From Botryococcus braunii (Eukaryota > Chlorophyta > Trebouxiophyceae), in assembly GCA_002005505.1 (NCBI GenBank), contig KV908416.1, positions 67,501 to 102,500 on the forward strand: a stretch of 35,000 nt of DNA. Reading direction: 5' to 3'. The position numbers and the translations under genes were made by a program. The notes beneath the pieces were generated by a model. The model was given only the letters and a program-made list of their open reading frames with translations, was not told the DNA's origin and did not search any database. Of the stretch, positions 1 to 24,880 are shown piece after piece (the first letter of the stretch is position 1; each line of letters begins with the position of its first letter).

Positions 1-434
1 TTGTACTTATTTATTTGGCGGAGTGGGAGTGAATTGGGGGGTTCCAGACCCTGTTCACTCTATAATAACACACACTGATACAGGTTTCTAGGGGTACGAT
101 CAACGGTGGATGCTTTGCATTGGTTGGATTGTGTGCTTACAGATTGCCTTCTATATTGATGCATTTCCCACAGACAACAGTAACCTTCATATGCCTCAGC
201 CCAGCGTGCAATTCCCATGGACCCCCCAGTGCAGATAAACCACCTTATCGTGTTCCTATGACCCAGCCACACCACAGCTTCTTGCATGCGTGTACACGGG
301 ACCTTGTGGGGCTAGATGAGGGCCCCATCTGCTCCTATGGGTCCCCTCAAACCTTCAGTTCCAGGTACGGCAATGCGAAAATCAAACTTCAAACTTTCAC
401 ACTTCGTTGGGCTGTGGGGTTTGCTTGTGCTGGG

Positions 435-990
435 GAGGTTGTTAGCTCTTCAGACAGAGGATTTGATATAATTCTTGGGGGGTGGGGGGTAGGGGTGGGT
501 AACCGTAGGTCTGGGCCCAATGTGACCTGCTCTTTCTTGGTTTCCAGGGTATTCCTTATTAGTCATGCTATATACCCGAGGGAGGGGAAGTAGGTCACAC
601 CCATGGGGTCACACTGCCGGGAGTGTCGGGGTGGGAGATTAGGGCTCTCGCCCCCATGTTCCTTTTCCCTTCCTGTGCGGACCTGTTGTGGGGGGTAGCT
701 CTTCCGATAGAGGGTTTGATATATTTCTGGGGGGGAGGGGGTAGGGGTGGGTAACCGTAGGTCTGGGCCCAATGTCAACTGCTTTTTCTTGGTTTCCAGG
801 GTATTCCTCATTAGTCATGCTATATACCGGGGGGAGGGGAAATAGGTCACACCCACAGGGTCACACTGCCGGGAGTGTCGGGGTGGGAGTTTAGGGCTCT
901 TGCCCCCATCTTCCTTTTCCCTTCCTGTGCGCACCTCGGGGTGGGGGTTCGGGGTGAGAGGGAGGACTCTCGCCCCTCCTTCCCTTTCCC
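435..990. repeat. 252-bp G-rich tandem duplication with partial third copy
   Basis: The segment at about 435-686 is repeated at about 687-938. The shared landmark GTAACCGTAGGTCTGGGC starts at 499 and again at 751, a period of 252. The copies differ by scattered substitutions and small indels. The tail of the unit (GGGGTGGGNGTT... through a CCTTCCCTTTCCC-like end) recurs a third time, diverged, at about 926-996. Function is unknown; it looks like a decaying minisatellite. Confidence 0.85.
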
Positions 991-1779
991 TCCTCTGTTG
1001 TAAAGGGGGAAACCTTTCCTTAGTGGGGTCCTCGTGTGACGGCAGTGACCGCGGTGGCAATTTGGCGGGTTGACAGGAGTGGGGAGTCCCCACTGGGGAG
1101 ACCCTACTGGCGACTGGGGGCAGGCCCCCCGGGGAGGGGGGCGTGTGTGGGTGGGGGGATGGGAGAATTGCACAGGGAGGGACAACGCGTCCTGCCCACC
1201 ATGGTAAGATTTCCCCCTTAGCAACTGGTGTCAATGGGCGACTCCCCAGTGGGAGTCCGCACCCCATATCCCTGGCCTACCTCCTGTTGTAAAAGGCTGA
1301 TTCTTATCATATTGAGAGGGACGCGCTCTGGCACGTGGTGTGGGGGCCGGGGGGGGGGGGGGGGCTTTGCTATGCGGGTGCACCTCTGTCACTCGGTGCC
1401 ACACGACTTTGTAAACTACCCACACGTTTGCGTCCCTAGTGGTGTTCTAGTGGAGTCCTCCTGGTAACATATTTACGGTGAGTGACTGTTGAAGCACGAG
1501 TGGCTCAGACTTCAAACAAAAAGTATGTACTGACCTTTTTCCCTCTTGGTTCTGTTAACTTCGCAACCCCCCGGGTGGGTACGCGTGGCTGTCCGGGGGG
1601 AAGTGAGACAGACCCGTAGTCCGAGGGACTGTACATAGCAAAGCATGTTTTCTAAACATCCATCCTTTCTTCCAATCCCTAGTCCTTTCTTGATCCACCT
1701 TAGTCCTCCCTCTATGTCCAGCACCAACAACAGCTTTGAAAGCCACCTCCAGAGATAGGAGCAATCATCCCGTCAGATG

Positions 1780-1955
1780 AAGACGCCGAGGAAGAAGAGG
1801 AGGAGGAAGAAAAAGAAGAAGGAGAAGGAGAAGGAGAAGGAGGAGAAGGAGGAGGAGGAGGAGGAGAAGAAGAAGAAGAAGAAGGAGGAGGAGGAGAAGA
1901 AGAAGGAGAAGAAGAAGAAGGAGGAGGAGGAGAAGAAGAAGGAGAAGAAGAAGAT
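1780..1955. repeat. Polypurine (GAA/GGA)n tract
   Basis: About 175 bases are almost purely purine on the plus strand, an irregular mixture of GAA, GGA and AAG triplets. The reading frames are low-complexity Lys/Glu, Glu/Gly and Arg, and the minus strand reads poly-Leu. Long polypurine/polypyrimidine stretches of this kind can form triplex DNA. I do not treat the Lys/Glu frame (1777-2073) as a gene. Confidence 0.9.
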
Positions 1956-2241
1956 TATATCTGTCAGGAAGCCACGAAAACAGTACCGACGCTCTCACAC
2001 TAACACATTTACTCAAGGCTGCCGAAGTAGTTTCTGCCCAAGAACAGGGCGTCAAGCCCCATGGGTATGTTAATATGCAGCCTAGTGGCACCTGTCGTGG
2101 CACCGTCATTGTGCGGCGCCAAACCTGTATCATGCCTCTTACATGGAATCTGAATGTTCTTAACGATGGCGGCAACTTTTTGAGGGGGTGCCAAACGGCT
2201 CCAGTATTTTGGTCCTAAAACTCTCATTTCAACGTTTTGCT

Positions 2242-2291
2242 GATGCTTAGGATATCGATTAGGAGCGATGCTTAGGGTATTGAATACGAGC
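2242..2291. repeat. 25-bp near-tandem duplication
   Basis: GATGCTTAGG starts at 2242 and again at 2267, and each is followed by a related sequence ending in GAGC. Two imperfect units of 25 bp lie head to tail, with the start of a third (GATGAGG). Confidence 0.7.
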
Positions 2292-2609
2292 GATGAGGGG
2301 GAGGGGATAGGGCACATGGTGTTACGCTTGTACTTGGGACTTGCACGTCCAGCTGGACGCTTGCAAATGCTGATGAGACTGTAGGCGTGTCACAAGGAAA
2401 CAAATTCTTCAGATGATGATCAACAAAACATACACACATGCATATGACTCCCCAGACACAAGTGAAAGTTTGTCTTGCTGTGTTTGAGTTCTCCATGTGT
2501 GGCCACATGCCAATGCCGTTTACATGTATGTGAACTGCCGCACCGTCCCATACCCCATAACCTCCCACATCTTGTTATCTGCCATACGTCCTCAAGGATG
2601 AGCTCATGC

Positions 2610-2635
2610 AACATGGCATGAGCTCATGCCATGTT
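2610..2635. repeat. 26-bp perfect palindrome
   Basis: The arm AACATGGCATGAG is followed directly by its reverse complement with no spacer. The core ATGAGCTCAT also occurs just upstream at about 2599-2608, so the palindrome sits beside a partial direct copy of itself. A templated replication error could have produced it. Confidence 0.9.
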
Positions 2636-3245
2636 ACCATTACGGCCATCAAGCCATATGCCGATCCTGCCACATCCTTCGTATGCCATACCTTGCCACA
2701 TCATTGTAAGCAGACCTACCGATACAACAAGCACTCCCCTCGTACATACTAATAAGCACACTCCTCGTACACAAAAGACTCCAGACATCCTCATCAGCAC
2801 TTCATACCCCATAACTTTATTTTAGACAGTCACATACGGCGTTTCAAGGATAGGGGCTTCCATTTGCACATGCGTATTAACGTGGCCAATGTGGAGAAAA
2901 CGGCTTTGCCCTTGAGTAGTGCCCTTGCAGCGGCACCCTCCGCCATAGTACGTCAATATACCTAGTGTATATATACTGGGTGATGTTAAAACCATCATTT
3001 GAGAATACTCTTCAATAGTTCCCTACTTGCTAGCATCCCTCCTCCTTTTTCCTCTCCCGCCGTCGTTGTCCTGTCAGGAATGCTTGAACCGGACAGCAAC
3101 TGCTCTGCGTATGCGTGAAAGTGTCCAATTGGGAAGTGCCCGGCGCATTGGAGTGAGACTTAAACCTGAGGAGCAGATAGCATTGTAGTACCGAGTAGCC
3201 TGAAAACGCTTCCGAGCTGTGTTACAGACGCCCAACCTTTGTGAG

Positions 3246-3293
3246 GTCCACTAGAGTCCACACTTGGATGTCCACTAGAGTCCACACTTGGCT
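3246..3293. repeat. 24-bp tandem duplication
   Basis: GTCCACTAGAGTCCACACTT occurs at 3246 and 3270, giving two head-to-tail units of 24 bp. Each unit itself contains GTCCAC twice. Function is unknown. Confidence 0.85.
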
Positions 3294-3590
3294 GACACAT
3301 AACATAACTTTTTCCTAATGATTTGAGACTCATGGGGTTTGGTGCAGTTAAAATACTAACATATGATATCTTACCTACAGCTCAGGCTCCTACGCATAGC
3401 GATGGTTCTTATAAGGATTTTATAAGGTTTTATTTGAAACCTTGTACCCTAAGGTTGTGACCTAGATAAATATGAGCTGCCTGTATGCCAGCTGCCTAAT
3501 GTCGCCTAATGTTGTCAATCATCCACTAGAGTACTCAACGCGTCGGTGAAACCGGTTAAGGAAATAATTTAAGATTCAATGTCCCATGGA

Positions 3591-3652
3591 CAACAACAAC
3601 AACAACAACCACAACAACAACAACAACATCAACAATAACAACAACAACAACT
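3591..3652. repeat. (CAA)n-type microsatellite
   Basis: About 60 bases of CAA/AAC triplets with a few interruptions (CCA, ATC, ATA). It lies roughly 130 bp downstream of the SDR-A stop codon, possibly within or just beyond its 3' untranslated region. Confidence 0.9.
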
Positions 3653-3781
3653 CTGCTCTCAAGCTGCTCACAGGAGAACCAGTAGGACACAGCGAGCAGG
3701 AAACCAATTAGATGGACATTGTCTACACGTCAAAGTCAATGTCCGTCCAAAACTTAAGTGAAGGTGTCAAAGCGGACACAT

Positions 3782-15262
<11,481 letters not shown>

Positions 15263-15340
15263 GGAACCGAGTGACGACTTGCAGACGGTGAAAACTAGAA
15301 AGCCTTGGAAACACCTGGAAAAATCTTTGCCACCCTATAT

Positions 15341-15348
15341 GATTTATA
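15341..15348 (-). promoter_or_regulatory. TATA-like element upstream of SDR-A
   Basis: On the minus strand the sequence reads TATAAATC about 80 bases upstream of the SDR-A ATG. The distance suits a core promoter with a short 5' leader. SDR-B has no obvious counterpart at the same position, so the call rests on the motif alone. Confidence 0.4.
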
Positions 15349-15968
15349 CAATGTAATGTCTTAAAATATCAGTATCTCGCACCATCACACAATGAGTATC
15401 AGGGTACATCCAAAAGCATACGGCGTTAGTATTCGGATTCCTAAATTAGTCTGTACGGCTGAGTGGATATCTGCAAGTAGCGGTTGGACTCGTACCGGAT
15501 TCAACGGTTAATGCAGCGCTATTGTGTGAGATGTGACAATGTCGCTGACATTAACCTTGGACCGGTGAGCCACACCTGAGTCACGTGACCTGCACATATG
15601 ATGATGTTGCAAACCTTAGTCCTTCCCGTCGCAGTCTTGAATCCTTTATAAGAGCAGGGCACACACACGGTGCACCATCGGCTGCTGCCTCAAGGTCTGG
15701 ATCAACAGTGACATTTTCCATTCATGGTAGCACAACAACCAAGGCCCCTTGCAGCTTGCTCTTTTACCCCAAAGACTGTGTCAGCAGTGACCTGGTCCTT
15801 TTGTTGTCTGCACAGAAATGCGGGCCACCTCATACCGAAGTCCTCCAATATTGGGTTTGTAATTTCCCACTGGGAATGTTTTAAAGCAAATTTGTCTGTT
15901 GTGCATTTTACAGGTCACAAACGATTTGGAGGTCCGATCGATTGATATCGCGATTCATTGCGAGTGAG

Positions 15969-15988
15969 TGTTTGACCATGGTCAAACA
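15969..15988. repeat. 20-bp perfect palindrome
   Basis: TGTTTGACCA is followed directly by TGGTCAAACA. It is 71 bp from the next perfect palindrome. Confidence 0.9.
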
Positions 15989-16039
15989 GTGTAGGATATT
16001 AGATTGCATCCTCGAGAGCTCTACACCTTACAGAACATC

Positions 16040-16059
16040 AACAGTATATATATACTGTT
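16040..16059. repeat. 20-bp perfect AT-rich palindrome
   Basis: AACAGTATAT is followed by ATATACTGTT. The centre is alternating TA, so part of the symmetry comes from a short dinucleotide run, but both flanks are complementary as well. Confidence 0.85.
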
Positions 16060-16187
16060 AATGTATAAGTTATATAAGACTAAGACCAAAAAGGCCACAA
16101 CCCCCGAGAAATATTATTGGAAAATCGGCTGCCGTTGTCCCACCCCTTCGTCCATTGCCGCCTTCATTTCAACCCAGCTTCTTCATC

Positions 16188-16302
16188 CCTGCAATAAGCT
16201 GCAGTCTTAGCAGTCTATGCAGGGAACAGTACCACACATTGATGAGTCGTACCAAACAAGGACGACTGCTCAAGTACTGGAGTCTGCGAAGCAACAGATC
16301 TA
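16188..16302. repeat. 115-bp direct repeat, copy 1
   Basis: It begins CCTGCAATAAGCTGCAG and ends CAACAGATCTA. The second copy is at 16365-16479, 177 bp further on, with two mismatches that I can see. The 62 bases between copies are not repeated. The near identity indicates a recent segmental duplication. Confidence 0.93.
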
Positions 16303-16364
16303 TTTACAATGCAAGTGCACTAAAGCGTAACTGCTCTAACTAAGGAACAACTAATCAAGGGATA

Positions 16365-16479
16365 CCTGCAATAAGCTGCAGTCTTAGCAGTCTATGCAGG
16401 GAACAGTACCACACATTGATGAGTCGTACCAAACAAGGACGACTGCTCAAGTACTGGTATCTGCGAAGCAACAGATCTA
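16365..16479. repeat. 115-bp direct repeat, copy 2
   Basis: Second copy of the unit at 16188-16302. It differs at two adjacent positions (CTGGAGTCTG versus CTGGTATCTG). Confidence 0.93.
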
Positions 16480-17217
16480 CCAGAAAATCTGTGATACTAT
16501 CCTTTAAATACTGACGCAGGAGGACTTACATAATTTGCCTCCCTTAGCCGTCACCGTCAAGCACTTTATGCACGCAACTCATGCGGAATGTCCCGCTATC
16601 CGTGCGAATCCCGTCGTACCATTCAAGCATCGTCAAAAGTACTGACCGCTAAGACGGATTACCGCATCCGACTAGCCCTCGAATGGCATTAACGACTCGA
16701 TCAATGCAAATGACGTCCGTAGGACTACTCGGAGTCTGGAACGAACACTAAGGTAGCAGTAGGTGCCTAAGATGGTCCGGATACAACACCATTTGGACTT
16801 TACTTGCCCGAATCTACCCGTTAGCACCTTAACCAATGTCCGAATCATCCGAATCAGTCCGTAAACAACCCTATAAACACTTAGATAGGGTTTACAGGTA
16901 CCCAGTACCTCAATATATGTCTCATGAGTGACACCTGACTCAGGTCAGTGACCATTATGTTTGCACCAGTCACGTCACTTCACAAATACACACAATCACA
17001 GTGGGAATTTCCCAACTTAGAAATTCTCCACTGAGCCCCAAGGGGGCCCATTTTACAACAAATATTTTCTTGATCACCAACACTATTCCTCATGAGGTCG
17101 TCCATTCATGCACTACTCACATGTACACAAGTCACATGTACATAATACATAAAGTGACATACCTATGCCGATCGGAGCCTGGCCTATGATAGTACTATAC
17201 TATACTACTGATAGTAC

Positions 17218-17253
17218 ATGAGATGTGTGACAACTAGTTGTCACACATCTCAT
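17218..17253. repeat. 36-bp perfect palindrome
   Basis: The arm ATGAGATGTGTGACAACT is followed with no spacer by its exact reverse complement. It is the longest spacerless palindrome in the window. Directly upstream is a stretch of overlapping TAGTAC/TATAC motifs (about 17188-17217), so the locus looks like a site of repeated templated rearrangement. Confidence 0.95.
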
Positions 17254-17314
17254 TCACTCGTCGCTGGTTCTACATAGCGGACATGCACATGGGGGATTTA
17301 ATATCCCTTCCTTG

Positions 17315-17424
17315 TGTCCTTCCGAGCTCAGCCTCTTCTGTCGAGGAGTCCCATACCCGCCACCCGCCCGGGCGGGTCGCGGGAAGTGCTTTCCTCTAAA
17401 AATGAGGCTGAGCTCGGAAGGACA
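17315..17424. repeat. Hairpin with 21-bp perfect arms and nested GC-rich palindrome
   Basis: The arm at 17315-17335 (core TTCCGAGCTCAGCCTC) is exactly complementary to 17404-17424. The 68-base loop carries its own 16-bp palindrome ACCCGCCCGGGCGGGT (17362-17377), so DNA or RNA could form a nested cruciform or a two-level hairpin. No transposase gene or flanking duplication was recognised. It could be a tiny foldback element or a hairpin RNA source; neither is shown. Confidence 0.9.
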
Positions 17425-18036
17425 AAAGAAAAGCTTTCTTAAGAATATTACATCCAGGAGCAGCCACTAGGGTTGAAGAGGACGGCAAAAAGATAAATGA
17501 CCAAATGACCATATTGTCTAGCGATAGGCTTGTCCATTAATGTCCAGCCGACTAAAATGTTTAGAATCCTAAAGCGGACAGCACCTGGGAGAGTTAGATT
17601 GGAGGGGCACGGGCCGTTGCCAGACGAGGTCGAGCTCGAGCTAGAGCTATCATCAGCGACAGCCCATGAATGCAGCAGTTGGTTTTATGAGCACCAATCT
17701 CGGCTCAAACTGGACGAGACCCCACCAGTCTTCAACTTGTAAGGCAATAGGGTTGAGGACAACTAATGCAGCGGTCTCCAACCTTTGGTAGCCTCCTTCC
17801 GTGCATGTTCAAAGAAGAGGCCGGTGTGTTGCAACCTCAGATCGATCTGGCAGGTATGCAAACGCTAAAGAAACTTGAGCAAGGATACAGCAGGAGCAAA
17901 TTCGTACGATCCCTCTTTCCCAACTTACGCTTGAGAAATTCTTCTTACAAGGGTCTGTGATTCACATTAATCAGCCCGTCATCTGACAAACGCACCCATA
18001 CAGCGATTCCAGAAAATCTCAGGCGCATGCATGCCC

Positions 18037-18109
18037 CCTTCTTGATCTTCTCCTCCCTCCGGATTATGCATAATCCAGAGGGAGGAGAATATGAACCAGA
18101 TCAAGAAGG
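18037..18109. repeat. 73-base foldback with palindromic centre
   Basis: The centre GGATTATGCATAATCC (18061-18076) is a perfect palindrome. Moving outwards, 18049-18060 pairs with 18077-18088 with one mismatch, and CCTTCTTGATCT (18037-18048) pairs exactly with 18098-18109. A 9-base bulge (18089-18097) sits on the right arm only. The right arm runs directly into a polypurine tract, so the left arm looks like an inverted copy of the start of that tract. Confidence 0.9.
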
Positions 18110-18272
18110 AGAAGAAGAAGAGGAGGAAGCGGAGAAGAAGAGGGGCAAGAAGAGGAGGAGGAGGCGGAGGTGGAGGAGGAAGAGTTCTCGAGGAGGAGGA
18201 GAATAGGGGGCAGGAGGGGGAGGAGGAGGAGCACACGAAAAGGAAGAGGAGGAGGGGGGCGGGGACGAAGAA
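18110..18272. repeat. Purine-rich (GGA/GAA)n tract
   Basis: About 160 bases, nearly all purine on the plus strand, continue from the right arm of the foldback. The frames are Lys/Arg/Gly/Glu-rich on the plus strand and Pro/Leu/Ser-rich on the minus strand and are not treated as genes. It resembles the tract at 1780-1955 in composition, but the flanks are not related. Confidence 0.85.
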
Positions 18273-19887
18273 GATACAACGAGCTGGTTTTAATTTAGGT
18301 GCTCGTTGCGTGAACAAGAAGTGGATTGGGATCATAAATGAGCCTGTACAAGTTTGTCCATATTGAGCATGATCTCCTCAATATGAACAGCTTTGTATTT
18401 GTACTTGTACTTTAGCGTTACTTACATACGCTGAAGAAGTTGTTTGGAAAAGCTTAGCGTGAGAGAGGCTTGTCCATAATAATTATTAAAGGTGGTTCTC
18501 ACCAGTCACAATGTGATGCAAACCTTGTCGACTAGGGCGTCTCCCTCAGCGTATAGAAATATTAAATTTCGGAAATCCGCTGAAAGGGCTGCGGGGCTAA
18601 ACACTTTCGATCTAATGTATATGGACATGGGCCTGCAAGGAACAGCCATACTATCAAAGACATGATATGAATGCAGTCCGCCGTATGCAGGTCACAATAC
18701 CGTATGAACTCATCCAAACAAACCTATGCATTGCGATAGCCTTGCAACCCTAAACCCTAAGCCATTTGGATTTACAGCCTAGCCAAGGCTGACTGGGCAA
18801 CATCGGGTTAACCTTTGGGAATTCGGCAATCTTTGGGGTCCCCATAGAGGATCCCCTCGTGGCCTCTTCGAAAAATGCACTTCTCCCTGGCATTCGTATT
18901 GACCTACTTTCCTAAGCCCTTTTGAGAGCGTGTAAATCAGAAAACATCTCCCAGTGAACGATGGCCTAACGGATTCATCCAGCCGAGTAGGCATCCTTCC
19001 ATTACAATATCCACATCACCAACATGTGTGCTGCGGCCAAGTATACACATTCGAAACAAATACGTCTTTAGGAAGTTCTCATGCCAGTTGCAGCTCAATA
19101 GAGCTACTTCTGAAGTTTCTTATCAGACGCGTGCGTTAAAGCATTCGATCAGCTGGCTATATTCACCTGAGCTGCAGCTGATCTGAAAGCTCGTGACAAG
19201 CTCGTGGTTTTGCGATCAATTGAGCAAATGATCATCAAGTCAATAGGTGATCTTGAAGTCGCCACTGGAGTGCAGAAATGATATGTTCAGTCCGGGCGAA
19301 ACGATGGGAATGGTATGCCATGTGTGCACGTCAAATGTGTGTCTAACATTTTAGACACTGTTATATTAATAACTCCCCTCGTCCTGCCTAAACACCAACA
19401 CAGTCAGAGACATACGAGCACGATCAGAGGAATGTAAGGACACATGAAAATGCAGTAGATTTCTTAGAGAGCGCAGCGCCCCCTGCATGCCACGTACGAC
19501 AAAATCTATGTAGTTCAACGACCTGAATGTGACAGCTACCACAGCTACAACCCTAATGCGTTCAACCCCACAAATTGCATTACATGCCTGGACACTAGCG
19601 GCCTCGACACCCTGCAGGGTCGTCGTTAAACAACTAGCTAAAAGTACGCATGGTAAAATTACATGGCACATTGCAATTGGAACATGGCCCATCCAGATCT
19701 TAGAAAGCTTAGAAGGACCAGTCACCACGGGACTGCGGTATTACTGCGCATGAACTACCTCAAGGAGCATGCATGCTGTATGCATTTTGAGCTGGCACAT
19801 TTCAGTGTGCCCAGTACAGCATGACAACATATATGTTTGAATATATATCCAAATGCATTTACCTGGAATAGTTGCCCATCATTGATA

Positions 19888-23433
<3,546 letters not shown>

Positions 23434-24410
23434 ATCGCTTCCGCAATCGTGGCCTGATCAGGTGTGAACAAACTGGCGAAGAATAGAAATCGAGACAATG
23501 AGTGCCAACACACTCTCGAGGTCTCAAACTTTCAGAAGTTCTGGGCTTTCTGTGCTGTTGCAACGAGCTAAAGCTTACTTCGACATTATTGGCATGCCTA
23601 AAATTAGCTGTACCGGCACATGCGACCGGCGCCCACATCTTCACGGTTCAGGTCAGGAATCTTGAACACTTATAGAAAAAATTCTAAGTGTGCATGACCG
23701 GGCACACGCGGAGACGAGCACTTCATGAAGCGGTCTCCATGATGCTACCGGTTGCTGCTGGTACCGTAGTAGCCAGCAATTACCAGCCAGCTATTTTCTG
23801 CGCGTGTGCTAGGTCATGCACACTTTACACTGTTGTCTAAAGCTTCGTGGGTCTGAAAGATTTCTAGTCTGAAACGCTGGGGATAGTGCACTGGCTGATC
23901 ATTACTCCTGCTGCTATGTTTCCATATTCTCCGCATTGCCATTGTACCTGAATCCATATTGGTCAAAGCCCATCATGAATTGATTCGTTTTTCTCGTGGC
24001 ATACTTTTAAACGGGAAAATATAGGAAGCAGAAGGCTTCCTAAAGCTACATTCCAGAAATCACATCTGGTCTGTGAGGCCATGTATGCCGTCTACAGATA
24101 TAGGCCTGGCTAGGGCTGCATGCAGTCAAAGCTCAGGTATGGGCAGTGGGCGTTTTTCCAAGCATGAAGATGGACCTGGTACTGGACCCATTACAGTTCC
24201 TTGCGTTGGTAAACTTTTGCTGATAGCGGAGAAGTCTTGCTTATAAACATAATTGTGAGGGATATCTTACCTTAAGGCATAGATGTACGGATATGTACAA
24301 GTACATGTACTTTTTTAATACGTATATACCTAGGTACATCGAACTGTTTCTGCACAAGCTTGCATGCATACATGTATTGCAGATATAATGTGTTTTAAAT
24401 GTGAGGGTTG

Positions 24411-24523
24411 CAACTGACTCACGGTGATCAATCAATTGACTCATGGTGATCACTCAATTGACTCACGGTGATCACACAATTGACTCATGCATGGTGATCA
24501 CTCAATTGACCCATGGTGATCAC
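24411..24523. repeat. 22-bp minisatellite, about five units
   Basis: Five head-to-tail units have the form CAATTGACTCAYGGTGATCA plus two bases, starting at about 24411, 24433, 24455, 24477 and 24503. The fourth unit carries a small insertion (CATG). Each unit contains the dyad GTGATCAC, so the array is a row of short palindromes that could serve as repeated protein-binding sites. Confidence 0.88.
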
Positions 24524-24749
24524 CAGCATGCCAATTTGCCCAATAGCACCGTGATCCTATACTAATATCTTTTTAAATTTGTCCAAACGAGTATGGAAGA
24601 CGGTTTACATTAATGTCTAATACTACCAGTACCGTGCTTACCCGTAATAGTCTTTACATGGGGAACGCCTCCGCTGCATGACAACCATTCTATGATAAAT
24701 TCACCAGCAGTTATGCTGGCCCAGTAACAGTGATGGAAAAGGTTGTTAT

Positions 24750-24815
24750 AGTCTTTATAGGTTCTTGGTCTTTATATGTAAGAGTCTTTATAGGTTCTTG
24801 GTCTTTATATGTAAA
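24750..24815. repeat. 33-bp tandem duplication
   Basis: AGTCTTTATAGGTTCTTGGT starts at 24750 and at 24783. The two 33-bp units are almost identical, which points to a recent duplication. Confidence 0.9.
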
Positions 24816-24856
24816 AGCAGTACAGGTCCAAACACAGGACTGCTTCCCCAGGGGAA

Positions 24857-24880
24857 AGAAGGATTTATATAAATCCTTCT
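24857..24880. repeat. 24-bp perfect palindrome
   Basis: AGAAGGATTTAT is followed directly by ATAAATCCTTCT. It lies about 40 bp after the 33-bp tandem duplication. Confidence 0.9.

Larger units (their letters stand above)
1..3781. other. Gene-poor left flank
   Basis: I find no gene that I can support here. Open frames are short, overlap each other on both strands and mostly read G-rich or purine-rich repeats. The stretch holds a 252-bp tandem duplication near 435-990, a G run at about 1349-1364, a polypurine tract at 1780-1955, a 25-bp duplication at 2242-2291, a 26-bp palindrome at 2610-2635, a 24-bp duplication at 3246-3293 and an AAC-rich tract at 3591-3652. The last 130 bases lie just downstream of the SDR-A stop codon and should contain its 3' untranslated region. 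An unassigned stretch at about 1960-2215, in the frame that reads Arg through the polypurine tract, stays open for roughly 85 codons, but it has no start codon and I recognise no family. Confidence 0.6.
15349..19887. other. Intergenic spacer between the two SDR genes
   Basis: No host gene is supported. The spacer contains a 115-bp direct repeat (16188-16302 and 16365-16479), perfect palindromes at 15969-15988, 16040-16059 and 17218-17253, long-armed hairpins at 17315-17424 and 18037-18109, and a polypurine tract at about 18110-18272. A short open frame at 17530-17742 (70 codons) has no splice context or family resemblance that I can see. Two telomere-like units, CCCTAAACCCTAA, occur near 18748-18760, too few to mean more than chance or a telo-box-like element. 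The right end (from about 19800) should include the SDR-B 3' untranslated region. Confidence 0.6.

Noticed and set aside
1777..2175. Lys/Glu-rich plus-strand frame and poly-Leu minus-strand frame
   Set aside because: Both are translations of the polypurine tract, with no supporting context on either side.
18746..18760. Telomeric repeat CCCTAAACCCTAA
   Set aside because: Only about two units, not enough to call an interstitial telomere or chromosome end.
24411..24523. CRISPR-like array
   Set aside because: The units are contiguous with no unique spacers, and the genome is eukaryotic; it is a minisatellite.
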